A stretch of DNA of 64,000 bases from IOR16 sp963521065 (GTDB taxonomy: Bacteria > Bacillota > Clostridia > Peptostreptococcales > Anaerovoracaceae), in the NCBI GenBank assembly GCA_963521065.1, contig CAUQTI010000016.1, forward strand, positions 1 through 64,000. The letters run 5' to 3'. This document shows, in pieces, positions 9,098 to 19,012 of the stretch; within the stretch, counting starts at the first letter, position 1; the number at the start of each line of letters is the position of its first letter. The notes beneath the pieces were generated by a model. The model ran no database searches and was not told where the DNA came from. It saw only the letters and a list, made by a program, of their open reading frames with translations. Position numbers and translations under genes: made by a program.

Positions 9098-10141
9098 TTA
9101 CAGCAAACCCACCTTAAGATTCTCCGCTATTCCATCCAACGTCATTTCGATCTCGTCAAAATCAGACCTTAAATCTAATGATTTCACACTGATTTTATTT
9201 CCACTCATTGAATAACTCTGATCAAGCATCCCTTCTTCCTCTGTTTTTGCATATAACAGAACTCCACTAACGCTTCCATCTTGCTTTACATCCTTATTCT
9301 TTACATAGGTAAATATTTGATACATATTATTAGAATGCAACGTCTTAGAATTAAACATCTGATTATATTGAAGCATTCTGGAATAATATTTTGCATCAAT
9401 AATTGTTGTTCGACCTTGGCATTCCAATGTAATATCAGATTTCATAGCCGGTAGCAATTCCAAAAATCCATCATCTACATTCCAATCAACTTGCGATGGT
9501 GTCGCTTTAAATTCCGGGTAGTGTTCCCTATAGTACTCCAAAATGAACTTCTCATAAAGGTTATGCATTTGCCTATCATCAAGATATTTTGACATTTTCA
9601 AGTCACCCTTTTCATCGGTTAACAGAAGTCCTTTTGCTACCAAAAAGCATATATTGATTAACATCTTGTATGTCGCATTATTTTTTGTGTATTGGAAACC
9701 TTTCCATTTTACGGTTCGAAGATCAATAATATCCACGTTATTAAAATAGAGCAGTAATTTCTTAAGTGCCTTCTTTCGTTCCATTTTCACATCATCAGAT
9801 TGAATTAATCTTTGTGCTGTACTCTTCAATACCTGATTCATATATGTGTTTTCTTCAAAAGAGTCATAGATGCATACCAATTTTCTTGAAAATATAGCCT
9901 GTTCTTTTATAGAAAGGGAAACATCTATTTTCCCTCGAGGAGTAGAAATCATATCTGTCTTTTGAATATAATCTCTGCCGAGTCCCCTTTTTATCTGACT
10001 TGATAATCCTTTTAGAAGAATTGCAGCCATTAAATCTGCTGTATACTGGAACTCTTCTGCTTTTATATCATGATATTTCTCTTCGTTCAAAATTCGAAAT
10101 GCATAGCTAAGCATATAGTAAACATTTTTTATTCTAATCAT
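9098..10141 (-). CDS. mcrC: McrC-family nuclease subunit of a McrBC-type restriction system
   Basis: A 347-residue McrC-like protein. The N-terminal part (MIRIKNVYYMLSYAF) matches the McrBC 5-methylcytosine restriction component family. A PD-(D/E)xK-like core is visible near the C-terminus, with an acidic residue in MKSDITLE followed by TIIDAKYYS. McrC is the endonuclease that cleaves DNA when driven by the McrB motor. The ATG lies inside the end of mcrB (8-bp overlap), so the two are translationally coupled. Whether the target is methylated, hydroxymethylated or other modified DNA cannot be read from the sequence. Confidence 0.85.
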   Translation of the reverse strand: MIRIKNVYYMLSYAFRILNEEKYHDIKAEEFQYTADLMAAILLKGLSSQIKRGLGRDYIQKTDMISTPRGKIDVSLSIKEQAIFSRKLVCIYDSFEENTYMNQVLKSTAQRLIQSDDVKMERKKALKKLLLYFNNVDIIDLRTVKWKGFQYTKNNATYKMLINICFLVAKGLLLTDEKGDLKMSKYLDDRQMHNLYEKFILEYYREHYPEFKATPSQVDWNVDDGFLELLPAMKSDITLECQGRTTIIDAKYYSRMLQYNQMFNSKTLHSNNMYQIFTYVKNKDVKQDGSVSGVLLYAKTEEEGMLDQSYSMSGNKISVKSLDLRSDFDEIEMTLDGIAENLKVGLL

Positions 10142-12602
10142 TCATAACACCACGCAATTTAGATGACCAATCTGAAATTTTTGTCTGTTCATCAAACCAG
10201 TATTCATTAATTAAAGGAATCAGCTCGAATTCTATAATTGCTGATACATCGTTATCCGCAATTTTTTCTGATACACAAAAATAACTATGACCAATTACAA
10301 ATCCACTTCCCAGTGACTCATCTTCTTGAATTACCTTGTTTAAAGAAACGACCTTTTCAATTAACTTGTTATATTTTTCATTTTGCGCAATGGCTTTCAT
10401 ATCTTCAAACTGCGGGCTTTCAAGTGCTGGTTTTAATTCGTAAAAAGCAAAACGTCTTCTAAGAGCATAATCAATCATTGCCAAACTTCTGTCTGCTGTG
10501 TTCATCATGCCAATGATATGAACGTTTTTAGGAACGGAGAACAATTCATTCTTATATAAAAGTCTTAGGCTTTCACCTCTTTTATCTGTTTCAATCAACA
10601 TTAATAGCTCTCCAAATATTTTACTCAAATTACCTCTGTTGATCTCATCAATGATAAAGAAATACTCTCTATCTACATCATCTTGTGCCTTTCTGCAAAA
10701 ATCATAAAAAGGTCCAGGAACTAACTCAAATCCTTCTTTCGTTGGTCGATATCCCATAATAAAATCTTCGTAGCTATAGCTTTGGTGAAACTGAATAATG
10801 GTAACTCGACTAGAATCTTTTACCTGCATAATGGAGTAAGCTAATCTTTTTGCCGCAAATGTCTTTCCTACTCCAGGCGCACCTTGAAGAATAAGGTTTT
10901 TCTTCTTCAAAAGAAGTCTCGCCAATCGCTCATACTCTTCTTTTTCCATAAATACTTCATTAAGAAAATCTTCTTCTGTATACTTTGAATATACTACTGG
11001 TTTCTGAGTCTCAAGCTCTTGTCCTGCATCTTCTGTAAAAATTGCCTCCAGTTTTAGTACATAATCTGTGTATTGGGTAACATCCGTAAGTGTCTTAAGT
11101 ACAGCTTGTCCCGGATGCTCCCATTCCCCTTTATTTGTCCACTCTATTTTACGGGTATTTTTATATCCCTCGCGGCTTGGATCATAGATATAATCTGATT
11201 TTACAACACCTCTTCCAACAACTTTGCTCATGCCCTTCTTCACATATACAATGTCACCAATATTCATTGTATTTACAAATTGCCATGTAGCCAAGGAGTC
11301 ATTTTTATAGGACTTTTCATCTGCAATTTTTTCTTGCATAGCTGTAATCATTTCATCACGGTCTGCATAATCTGACAGATTCCCTATTTCATCCCATCCT
11401 ATAGCCATAATTCCTTCTTGGTAAAAGTCTTCCCATAATCTTGAATTCTCGCCTGCTGCACATATCCAAAAATGAACTTGAGAATTTGTTTCTTCGTCTG
11501 GATTCTGTTCTTCTCTTCGATTCTTAAGGATTTCAACCCATTTTTGGAAAATATCACTTGCATATTGCTCAGACATCTCACAGTCCATGCCTTTTTCCGT
11601 CAAAGCCCATATTCCGCGTTCTGATTTATCTATAATTCCTTCATATGCCAAATAATTTCTTGCAAAGGCTACTTCATTTGCAAACTTATTTGTTTTGGTC
11701 TTTCCACGTGTTTCGTGAATTTCTTCCCTGGATAATTTTAAGTTAATGGCAATTCTGTCACGCACGTCCTTTGGATTTGCTCTGCCGCCAAGATCTTTTA
11801 AAGCTGTTACAATTGGCTCAAACCACTTTAAAAACTCTGCATTAGACTTTTTACCAGTGCTTTCTTGTGTGGACTTCCATGCAATATATGATAATTCCGG
11901 AAGATTTTCATATCCGAAGTTTCCATTTTTAATGGCATTTGTACACTGCTCACACATAAAAAGATACTTATTTCCATCCGGCATCTTCTTATCAATACCT
12001 GCAAAGACTGTTGAAAAATAGGATGGCAAGTTACCACTCTGTAATATAAACTTGCGATTCCTTTCATCCAAATTAATATATGTATACGGCCTACACCAGT
12101 ACAGACCCATGGTAATATTCCATCTAACATTGATCTGTTTTACAACTGTATCATAACATGAAATAAATTTTCCTCTTTTATCATTTGTAGGTTCATCTGC
12201 ATATGAAAGTGCCACTTCAAACATATCCCATAAGTTTTGTATATCTTTATCGCCTTGATCCTTCTTCAATGCAAAAAACCAAGTCTTCATATTGTTTAAT
12301 ACAGGAATTCCAATAAATGTTTCAGGAATTTCTGATTTCATTCCCAAATGAGCTTTTAACGATGTTAATATTGCTACACGATTTTCATCTTTAATTCCTC
12401 TATTAATTGCACCCATTACAGTAAAAGGACAAATATCCTCCATTACTTTATCATCTTCCATATATGAAAACTTCATACCTACTTCTTCAAACACGATTTG
12501 AAGTAAAGTCAGCAATGATTTGCGATCTGCTTTAAAACTCAGAATTTTATCCGCTAACTCCATATAGCAATCCGTCCATAAAAAGTTATTCTCTGCACCC
12601 AT
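10134..12602 (-). CDS. mcrB: McrB-like AAA+ motor with Mrr-type winged helix and EVE-like reader
   Basis: An 822-residue protein. The C-terminal AAA+ domain (about 555-820) has Walker A GAPGVGKT (around 572), Walker B FFIIDEINRG (around 647) and the McrB signature MNTADRSLAMID with RRRF. Upstream there is an Mrr-N-like winged helix (about 265-350; YLAYEGIIDKSERGIWALTEKG) and a segment resembling an EVE/PUA-type modified-base reader (about 375-500; VHFWICAAGENSRLW, MAIGWDEIG). The N-terminal 220 residues are unassigned. McrB uses GTP (or ATP) hydrolysis to translocate to the McrC nuclease. It starts 6 bp after hsdR, so it is coupled to the type I system. Confidence 0.85.
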   Translation of the reverse strand: MGAENNFLWTDCYMELADKILSFKADRKSLLTLLQIVFEEVGMKFSYMEDDKVMEDICPFTVMGAINRGIKDENRVAILTSLKAHLGMKSEIPETFIGIPVLNNMKTWFFALKKDQGDKDIQNLWDMFEVALSYADEPTNDKRGKFISCYDTVVKQINVRWNITMGLYWCRPYTYINLDERNRKFILQSGNLPSYFSTVFAGIDKKMPDGNKYLFMCEQCTNAIKNGNFGYENLPELSYIAWKSTQESTGKKSNAEFLKWFEPIVTALKDLGGRANPKDVRDRIAINLKLSREEIHETRGKTKTNKFANEVAFARNYLAYEGIIDKSERGIWALTEKGMDCEMSEQYASDIFQKWVEILKNRREEQNPDEETNSQVHFWICAAGENSRLWEDFYQEGIMAIGWDEIGNLSDYADRDEMITAMQEKIADEKSYKNDSLATWQFVNTMNIGDIVYVKKGMSKVVGRGVVKSDYIYDPSREGYKNTRKIEWTNKGEWEHPGQAVLKTLTDVTQYTDYVLKLEAIFTEDAGQELETQKPVVYSKYTEEDFLNEVFMEKEEYERLARLLLKKKNLILQGAPGVGKTFAAKRLAYSIMQVKDSSRVTIIQFHQSYSYEDFIMGYRPTKEGFELVPGPFYDFCRKAQDDVDREYFFIIDEINRGNLSKIFGELLMLIETDKRGESLRLLYKNELFSVPKNVHIIGMMNTADRSLAMIDYALRRRFAFYELKPALESPQFEDMKAIAQNEKYNKLIEKVVSLNKVIQEDESLGSGFVIGHSYFCVSEKIADNDVSAIIEFELIPLINEYWFDEQTKISDWSSKLRGVMND

Positions 12603-12608
12603 AGCCTA

Positions 12609-15600
12609 TCACTCCCCTTTATTTAAGTTATACACACCTGCATCTTCTGCAACCATCATTGTATTCTGATTGTCCTTCTCATAAGCTACGCTCCCAGAAA
12701 AGGGAACAACTTTATCCTCATTCATCACCTTATCCGTCCATAATTCACACTGTGTCATAACCGTCTGAACTGCATCTTCCATTCCTTCTGGTGGATACTT
12801 GTGCTTCTTCAAAAGCTTTTTGATAAGCATTCTCATTCTGGCACGAGCTGATTCTTTCTTTTGCCAGTCAATCGTTTTATTTTTGCGGAGTGTATCGGTT
12901 AATTCTTTTGTGATTGCAATCAATTCTGCATTTTCATAAAAATCCTTAATCGCTTGAGGCTTTGTAAGTGCATCATAAAATGCAAGTTCATCTTCCGATA
13001 AACCGAGTGAATCTCCCTCTTCTTTTGCAGTTGCAATCTGTTTTGCAAGCTTCATTAATTCTTCAATCACTTCTTCATTACTGAGTAAACCATTCAGATA
13101 GGCATTCATAGCTCGTTGAATTATTTCAGAGAATTTCTCTGATTTTACAACGTTTGTTCTACGATATATTTGAATCTGTTCTGCGATCAGCTTCTTCAAT
13201 AATTCTACAGCCAGATTTCTTTCTTTCATACTTGCAACTTCTGCAAGAAATTTCGGATCAAACAAAGAAAATTCCTGCTTCACATCAGAAAATAGATTAA
13301 TTACTCCATCACTTTTTATGCTCTGTTTTAGAAGTTCGTTTACACGAGCATTCATTTCAGGAAGAGAAATTTTATTACCATTTCCCTGATTTGAAAGACG
13401 CATTAAGAATACTCTTACAGACTCAAAGAAAGCAGCCTCTAATCGCAATGATTCTTCTACAAGCGAAGCACAAAGAGATAAAGCCTGATGTAACATGAGT
13501 GCTTCCTTAACAAATGAATCCTTTTCAATATCTTTTTCTCTGCCAATCATAAAGTTTACTGCACCACTAATTGTTTTCGCTCTTTCCAAATCTGTTCCAT
13601 TCGTAAATTTTGAGTAATCATATCCATGAAAAAGATCACGACAAATTGATAACTTTTCAAGAAATTTTGGATAAGCAACCTTACTTACATCCGTATTCCC
13701 ATAATTTTTTCTATCTCGTGCTGTAAAGTCATTCATAGCCTGTTTTAATGCAGCCGCTATACCAACGTAATCAACGACCAATCCACCTTCCTTTTCTTTA
13801 AATACTCGATTTACTCTGGCAATAGCCTGCATGAGATTGTGCCCACTCATCGGTTTATATACATACATTGTCGCAAGAGAAGGAACGTCAAATCCTGTAA
13901 GCCACATATCCACAACAATTGCTATTTTCATCGGACTGTTATTATCTTTAAACTTCTTAGCTAGCTCGTCTTTATGTGATTTATTTCCAATGATCTGACG
14001 CCATTCTTCTGGATCTTTATTACTGGAAGTCATTACAACTCCAATTTTTTCTGTCCAGTTCGGACGCAGTTCTAAAATCTTGTGATATATTTTCATTGCA
14101 ATTGGTCTGGAATAAGCAACAATCATTGCCTTTCCAGTTAATTCACATTCACGGAAGTTCTCATAGTGATTTAAAATATCATTTACAAGTGACTCTATTG
14201 TCGTGTCAGCCCCAAGAATTGCTTCCATCTGACCTAAATCACGCTTACTTTTTTCTATAACTTCTTGATCTGCATTATTAGCCATAATTTCATATTCATT
14301 ATCGATTAACTGCAATGTGTCTGCATCTAATTTTAGTTTTACAACACGGCTCTCGTAATAGACAGGACGTGTCGCCCCATCTTCCACAGCCTGTGTCATA
14401 TCATAAATATCAATATAATCTCCAAATACTTCTCGAGTACTCCGATCTTTTGATGAAATCGGTGTTCCTGTAAACCCTATATATGTAGCATTGGGCAAGC
14501 TGTTACGAATAATACGTGCTGTTCCAATAACAACTTTCGCTTCTTCTTCCCCCGCATCATTTGTAACCATTTTCACTTTTTCTTCTAAGCCATATTGCCC
14601 ACGATGTGCCTCATCTGCCATAACGATTATATTGCCACGCTCAGACAATGGTTCATTGGATTCTTCGAACTTTTGCATGGTAGTAAAAATAATTCCATTG
14701 GCTTGTCTTCCTGCAAGTAAATCTGTTAAATGGGTACGACTTTCTGCTTGTATCGGCTCTTGGCGCAAAAAGTTTTTACACTTTGCAAATTGACCATATA
14801 ATTGATCATCTAAATCATTTCTATCTGTAAGTACAACAATAGTCGGGCAATCCAGAGCATACTGCAACAAGTGAGCATAGAACACCATTGATAATGATTT
14901 TCCACTCCCCTGTGTATGCCAGAATACGCCTCCCTTTCCATCTGTAACTGTAGCTTTCTTTGTAGATTCAATTGCTTTTCTTACTGCAAAGTATTGATGA
15001 TATCCTGCCAAAATTTTAATCATAGTTGATCCATCATTTGAAAAGCAACTAAAGTTCTTAATAATATCGATCAGTCGTTCTTTTGTAAACATACCCTCGA
15101 AAAATGTATCAAATTGAGCATATTGTGTATTCTCATAGCTTCCATCTTTCGTTTTCCATTCCATAAAGCGATCTTCGCCCGATGTGATTGTTCCAGCTTT
15201 TGATGTAAGCTGATCACTCATAACACAGATAGCATTATAGATAAACATGGAAGGGATTTCATGCATATAGTTTCTTAGCTGCAAATACGCTTCAGAAGCA
15301 TCAGTTTCTTCACGTGAGGGAGATTTTAATTCAATTAATACAACTGGTAAGCCATTCAAAAACAAAATAACATCAGGACGTTTTTCACTATTTTCAATAA
15401 ATGTCCACTGATTGGCAATAACGAAAGAATTATTCTCTGGTGTTTGATAATCTACCAGATAGATTATCATGGAACGTTCTTCACCTTTAAATAAATAGCG
15501 CACAGGAATCCCATTCTGTAGATAGTCCATAAAAATTTCGTTTTTCTGAATAAGCTCTCCATTTTCAAAATTTTGCAGTTTGAATAATGCTTCTTCAATT

Positions 15601-15776
15601 GCATCATATGGAGCTCCCTTGTTGATTTTGCGCAGACTTTCCTCCAATACTTCATCATAAAGTGGGCTATTAAAATTTCTTTCTATTTCAGGTCCATAAG
15701 CATATTCATAGTCCATATTTCGAAAAAGCTCTATGACTGAATTTTCATAATCTGCTTCTGTGTAAAATGCTGCCAT
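12609..15776 (-). CDS. hsdR: Type I restriction enzyme R subunit
   Basis: A 1055-residue HsdR. The N-terminal nuclease domain has a PD...ExK motif (PDVILFLNG ... IELKS, about 134-152). The SF2 motor follows with Walker A HTQGSGKSLSM (around 288), DEAH (MADEAHRGQ, around 387), TGTPIS and the C-terminal RecA lobe (AIARVNRVFKEK). A helical C-terminal region binds the MTase core. HsdR translocates and cuts unmodified DNA when bound to HsdM2S. A GAGAGGAGA site precedes the ATG. The protein is full length with no visible lesion. It lies between the HD-domain gene and mcrB. Confidence 0.95.
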   Translation of the reverse strand: MAAFYTEADYENSVIELFRNMDYEYAYGPEIERNFNSPLYDEVLEESLRKINKGAPYDAIEEALFKLQNFENGELIQKNEIFMDYLQNGIPVRYLFKGEERSMIIYLVDYQTPENNSFVIANQWTFIENSEKRPDVILFLNGLPVVLIELKSPSREETDASEAYLQLRNYMHEIPSMFIYNAICVMSDQLTSKAGTITSGEDRFMEWKTKDGSYENTQYAQFDTFFEGMFTKERLIDIIKNFSCFSNDGSTMIKILAGYHQYFAVRKAIESTKKATVTDGKGGVFWHTQGSGKSLSMVFYAHLLQYALDCPTIVVLTDRNDLDDQLYGQFAKCKNFLRQEPIQAESRTHLTDLLAGRQANGIIFTTMQKFEESNEPLSERGNIIVMADEAHRGQYGLEEKVKMVTNDAGEEEAKVVIGTARIIRNSLPNATYIGFTGTPISSKDRSTREVFGDYIDIYDMTQAVEDGATRPVYYESRVVKLKLDADTLQLIDNEYEIMANNADQEVIEKSKRDLGQMEAILGADTTIESLVNDILNHYENFRECELTGKAMIVAYSRPIAMKIYHKILELRPNWTEKIGVVMTSSNKDPEEWRQIIGNKSHKDELAKKFKDNNSPMKIAIVVDMWLTGFDVPSLATMYVYKPMSGHNLMQAIARVNRVFKEKEGGLVVDYVGIAAALKQAMNDFTARDRKNYGNTDVSKVAYPKFLEKLSICRDLFHGYDYSKFTNGTDLERAKTISGAVNFMIGREKDIEKDSFVKEALMLHQALSLCASLVEESLRLEAAFFESVRVFLMRLSNQGNGNKISLPEMNARVNELLKQSIKSDGVINLFSDVKQEFSLFDPKFLAEVASMKERNLAVELLKKLIAEQIQIYRRTNVVKSEKFSEIIQRAMNAYLNGLLSNEEVIEELMKLAKQIATAKEEGDSLGLSEDELAFYDALTKPQAIKDFYENAELIAITKELTDTLRKNKTIDWQKKESARARMRMLIKKLLKKHKYPPEGMEDAVQTVMTQCELWTDKVMNEDKVVPFSGSVAYEKDNQNTMMVAEDAGVYNLNKGE

Positions 15777-15806
15777 ATGTTTAATTCATCTCCTCTCATG
15801 TCATTT

Positions 15807-16712
15807 TTAACTAATTGGTAAACCTATTTTTATTGAAACCATATCAGCTTCTATTTCCTCTATTGTTACTTCTACTTCCATCCAATCTTTTAATGATTTG
15901 ACGTTCTGATAGAGTTCATTATATGTATCAATATTTATCTGCAATTCAATCCCCTGGTTATAATCTATTGTGCCAATGGAGATCAACTCTAAATCACTAA
16001 ATTTCCTTTTTAATGGCTCAAGTGTATCGGCTAAAGATAAAATAAAAGACAAATTATCTTCGATATTAATACGTTTAATCTTTTTAGCGGTATTTTTTCT
16101 TGACTCTTGATATATTTCCATATATCTAAGCAATGTGCTCTGCCATATATTGTGTGCAATGATTGCATTAGCTGCCTTAGCATAAGCATCATAATGGTTA
16201 TTTGATAAATGTAAAGCTCTATCATTACATTCGTCTTTAAAATAAAAGCTTTCTCTTGTATCATTATGGTTTGTCCGCTTTTTCCATGCAGTCTCAAATT
16301 GTCTTCTTAGCTTATCATATAATAATAAGCCTCCAACAATTCCATGGTCTAATTTTCCCTGCTCATTTTCAGTTTCACTTCTCTTCTTGAGATACAATTC
16401 TATCCGTTCTTTTGAATAGGTTCTGAACACTCTTTCATGAATGTATTTAATTCCGCAAACCTTTTGTATCCCCTCTAACCCATCCTTTTGTACAATATTC
16501 AGCTTTTCAAAATCTTCTTTATTTTCAAAAACATATCCCACATCATGATATAAACAAGCTAGAAACCAATAATATTTAAAATACTTTTTTATAAACTCAA
16601 ATGCCGCTTTATTATCAGTCCATTTGTTGTTAATATCTATAGAATTTTCATAATATGACCATTTCGTTTGGTCAGAAGCAATATCCTCATAACATTGTTG
16701 TAATGTTTTCAT
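15807..16712 (-). CDS. HD-domain phosphohydrolase-like protein inserted in the type I RM operon
   Basis: A 301-residue protein of unknown function. The start is the ATG at 16712, placed 9 bases after AGGAG. HD-superfamily metal ligands are visible: LYHDVGY (His56-Asp57), KLDHGIVGG (Asp122-His123), IIAHN (His187) and SLADTLEP (Asp229). These match the order of HD phosphohydrolases, which act on (d)NTPs, cyclic nucleotides, (p)ppGpp or oligonucleotides. There is no signal peptide or membrane segment, so it is cytosolic. It sits between hsdS and hsdR, 30 bp from hsdR, in the same direction. It is not a standard type I subunit; an accessory defence, nucleotide-depletion or regulatory role is inferred. 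Confidence 0.7.
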   Translation of the reverse strand: MKTLQQCYEDIASDQTKWSYYENSIDINNKWTDNKAAFEFIKKYFKYYWFLACLYHDVGYVFENKEDFEKLNIVQKDGLEGIQKVCGIKYIHERVFRTYSKERIELYLKKRSETENEQGKLDHGIVGGLLLYDKLRRQFETAWKKRTNHNDTRESFYFKDECNDRALHLSNNHYDAYAKAANAIIAHNIWQSTLLRYMEIYQESRKNTAKKIKRINIEDNLSFILSLADTLEPLKRKFSDLELISIGTIDYNQGIELQINIDTYNELYQNVKSLKDWMEVEVTIEEIEADMVSIKIGLPIS

Positions 16713-16742
16713 AATCAATTTCTCCTATGTGATAAAACTAAT

Positions 16743-16758
16743 ATAAACGATAATTTAG
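16743..16758 (+). repeat. hsdS shufflon recombination site A
   Basis: The core ATAAACGATAATTTAG is in plus orientation, followed by CGGC. It lies just beyond the stop codon of the complete hsdS gene and before the HD-domain gene. The same 16-bp core occurs at three other sites (17383, 19016, 19659). Confidence 0.85.
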
Positions 16759-16762
16759 CGGC

Positions 16763-17935
16763 TTAGATACCTATGTCTGAAACATCTAACTCGCCTGACA
16801 TCAATTTAGGCAATAGTGCATCACGTAAATTGGAAAGGGTACTATTTTCGACTTGATTCGCCCATATTTTTTCAAAGAGTGAAGATACAATATCAGTAAA
16901 TGATAAAATAACATCTGGTGTTGGAAGTAGAATCTCTGTTTTCTGAAAATCAGGAACGGTTAATTGCTGTTGCGTTGTTCCTGTTCCAGATATATGAAGT
17001 TGTTTTAACCATAAGTAAAGGTATTTTGCCGAAAGTAGCTCTGTATTAGGTATCAACGTTATCAGTCGAACAATAGGTACATATGGAACATGTCGTAAAC
17101 AAACATAACCTATCGTACCACGCGCTGAAACGGTAATGCTTTCTTCAAATACCTTGGCAATATTTGTATATCCATATAATCCTTCATTACTTAGCCCATT
17201 TGAAAATATAGGATAAGGGCAAACTTCACTTTTAGTATCAGATACTACTTTGGGCTTATCACCACCAGCACCCATTGTTGATACCTGTCCAAGATTGGAA
17301 ACATTCCAACTACTTGGCTTGGTATTACCAAAAGGCTCAAAATCAATAAACCACGATTTGAAAAGAGCCTGGGCTTGCTGCTCTAAATTATCGTTTATCA
17401 AAATATTGTTTTTGATCTTTCTATCAAATGAAGCAAGAATACTTACAATTTTTTCTTGTACAGTAAGTTCAGGTAAATTCAGTTCTAAGTTTTCAATATC
17501 AGATGGCTTTATAGAAGGATATGCGGAAACACTCTGTTCCCCAATGGATTGCAGATATTCTGTCACTTTATATTGTGTAAGTACATAATAGATAAAATCT
17601 GCATTCGCAACGCCTGAATCTACATCAATAACAGTAAACCCAGTTGAGACTAAAAAATTTTCTGGTTGTTCCTTAATTATGCCATAATGTAGTTGATTAG
17701 GTCGGACTGTGGAGTACATTATACTATTATAGCTTACTTTTCTTTTAGCTCTGCTAGGAAGTTTTTCTGTTGTCAGATCTATATGTTGCATTTCTGCAAT
17801 TGTATTCGTAACTATATTTCCAGTATCTAAATAATTAACATAATTCCAGTTCTCTTTAGCAGAATAAGTCCTTTTATTGGTTTTTGCTATGTCACTCAAG
17901 CGAACTTTTTCCCATTCAACCATTTCTTTTACCAT
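16763..17935 (-). CDS. hsdS: Type I restriction specificity subunit, complete (expressed N2-C2a form)
   Basis: This HsdS of about 390 residues has two target-recognition domains. The N-terminal half (about 5-175; WEKVRLSDIAK start) is followed by the central conserved helix (ILINDNLEQQAQALF, about 180-195), the second domain, and the C-terminal conserved helix ending LLPKLMSGELDVSDI. HsdS dictates the bipartite DNA target for HsdM and HsdR. The start is ATG at 17935 (GGATAGG directly upstream) or ATG at 17923 (better-spaced AGGATGG). It begins 2 bp before the recombinase stop. A recombination site is embedded exactly in the central helix, so its second half can be exchanged. Confidence 0.93.
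   Translation of the reverse strand: MVKEMVEWEKVRLSDIAKTNKRTYSAKENWNYVNYLDTGNIVTNTIAEMQHIDLTTEKLPSRAKRKVSYNSIMYSTVRPNQLHYGIIKEQPENFLVSTGFTVIDVDSGVANADFIYYVLTQYKVTEYLQSIGEQSVSAYPSIKPSDIENLELNLPELTVQEKIVSILASFDRKIKNNILINDNLEQQAQALFKSWFIDFEPFGNTKPSSWNVSNLGQVSTMGAGGDKPKVVSDTKSEVCPYPIFSNGLSNEGLYGYTNIAKVFEESITVSARGTIGYVCLRHVPYVPIVRLITLIPNTELLSAKYLYLWLKQLHISGTGTTQQQLTVPDFQKTEILLPTPDVILSFTDIVSSLFEKIWANQVENSTLSNLRDALLPKLMSGELDVSDIGI
17373..17400 (-). repeat. hsdS shufflon recombination site B (28-bp perfect inverted repeat partner of site C)
   Basis: The 28 bases here are the exact reverse complement of 19014-19041. The 16-bp core is at 17383-17398 in minus orientation. In frame it encodes INDNLEQQA in the central conserved helix of HsdS, the natural joint between the two target-recognition domains. 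Confidence 0.92.
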
Positions 17936-17936
17936 C

Positions 17937-18920
17937 CTATCCAATATATTTTCGATGAGCAATCTTAACATTACTCTGTTTAACCATTGCATACTGCAAG
18001 GTAGTATCTATCTTTCTATGCCCTAAGAGCTGTTGTAGTTGTTCAATAGGCATTCCTTTATCTATTGCCATAGTTGCAAGAGTACGCCTAAACTTATGCG
18101 GATGTACCTTTTTCAAGCCTAATTGTTTTCCGAACTCACGAAGTCTTACTTCAATACCCCCGATTTTCAATCTATCATATGGAGCTTTAAGCGATACAAA
18201 CAACGCAGGGGTTCTATCTGTTCTGCTTTCTAAATAGTTTTGCAGATGTAACTTTGTTCGTGCATCAAAGTAAACCACTCGTTCCTTATTACCTTTACCG
18301 AAAACAATGCACTCTCTTTCATTAAAATCAATATCATTACGGTTAAGCAAAACCATTTCACCTACACGCATACCTGTTGAAGCCAACATGTCTATCATGG
18401 CCAAATCTCGAAGTTCCGTGCAGTTATCTCTCATCAGCTCTAAAGCTTCATCAGAATATGTTTCTTTAATGTTTGTACCAGTCTTAACTTTATGTATTCG
18501 TCTAACCGGGCTTTTCAAAATATAGTCCTCATCTTCAAGCCAAGAGAAAAAACTCGAAAGAATACGCCGAATATTGTCTATTGTAACCTTACTAGAGTTA
18601 TTTTTTTTCTGATATTCGGTCAGGTATCCTCGAATATCATCAGTTACAATATATTTTACATCCTTTTCAAGTGTAGCAAGCATAGCAACGATAGTCGCCT
18701 TGTAATATTTGAGAGATTTCTCGGAGCAACCTTCAATACGCTTTGCCGATAGGAACAGCCCAACAAAATCCTGCTCTAAGGTTTTCTCTTTGTTCGTGTT
18801 CTCTTTCACCTCATATGCTGCCAGCGAATATTGCAGAACTTCTTGCAGTCTCTTACTTTGTACGTTATTCAGGTGTGGTAACATTCCCTGAATAACATCT
18901 GTAACTAAATTCTGTTTCAT
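17937..18920 (-). CDS. Tyrosine site-specific recombinase of the hsdS shufflon
   Basis: A 327-residue XerC/D-like tyrosine recombinase. A SAM-like core-binding domain (about 45-135) precedes the catalytic domain (about 150-320). Active-site residues are visible: Arg in STGMRVGE, Lys in GKGNKER, HPHKFRRTLAT (His and Arg), LGHRKIDTTLQY (His and the nucleophilic Tyr). It has a good AAAGGAG site. It lies between the two invertible hsdS halves and within the B-C invertible segment, so it would flip along with the DNA. It resembles the recombinases of phase-variable hsdS loci such as the pneumococcal ivr locus; inversion between the four repeats is its likely task. Confidence 0.92.
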   Translation of the reverse strand: MKQNLVTDVIQGMLPHLNNVQSKRLQEVLQYSLAAYEVKENTNKEKTLEQDFVGLFLSAKRIEGCSEKSLKYYKATIVAMLATLEKDVKYIVTDDIRGYLTEYQKKNNSSKVTIDNIRRILSSFFSWLEDEDYILKSPVRRIHKVKTGTNIKETYSDEALELMRDNCTELRDLAMIDMLASTGMRVGEMVLLNRNDIDFNERECIVFGKGNKERVVYFDARTKLHLQNYLESRTDRTPALFVSLKAPYDRLKIGGIEVRLREFGKQLGLKKVHPHKFRRTLATMAIDKGMPIEQLQQLLGHRKIDTTLQYAMVKQSNVKIAHRKYIG

Positions 18921-19012
18921 AGTTAATTCTCCTTTAAACTTGTCTTAGAGAACGACTATGGGGCGGTAGTCCCCTCGATTTAACTCCTGCCACCCACAAG
19001 AGTATGGGGTGT

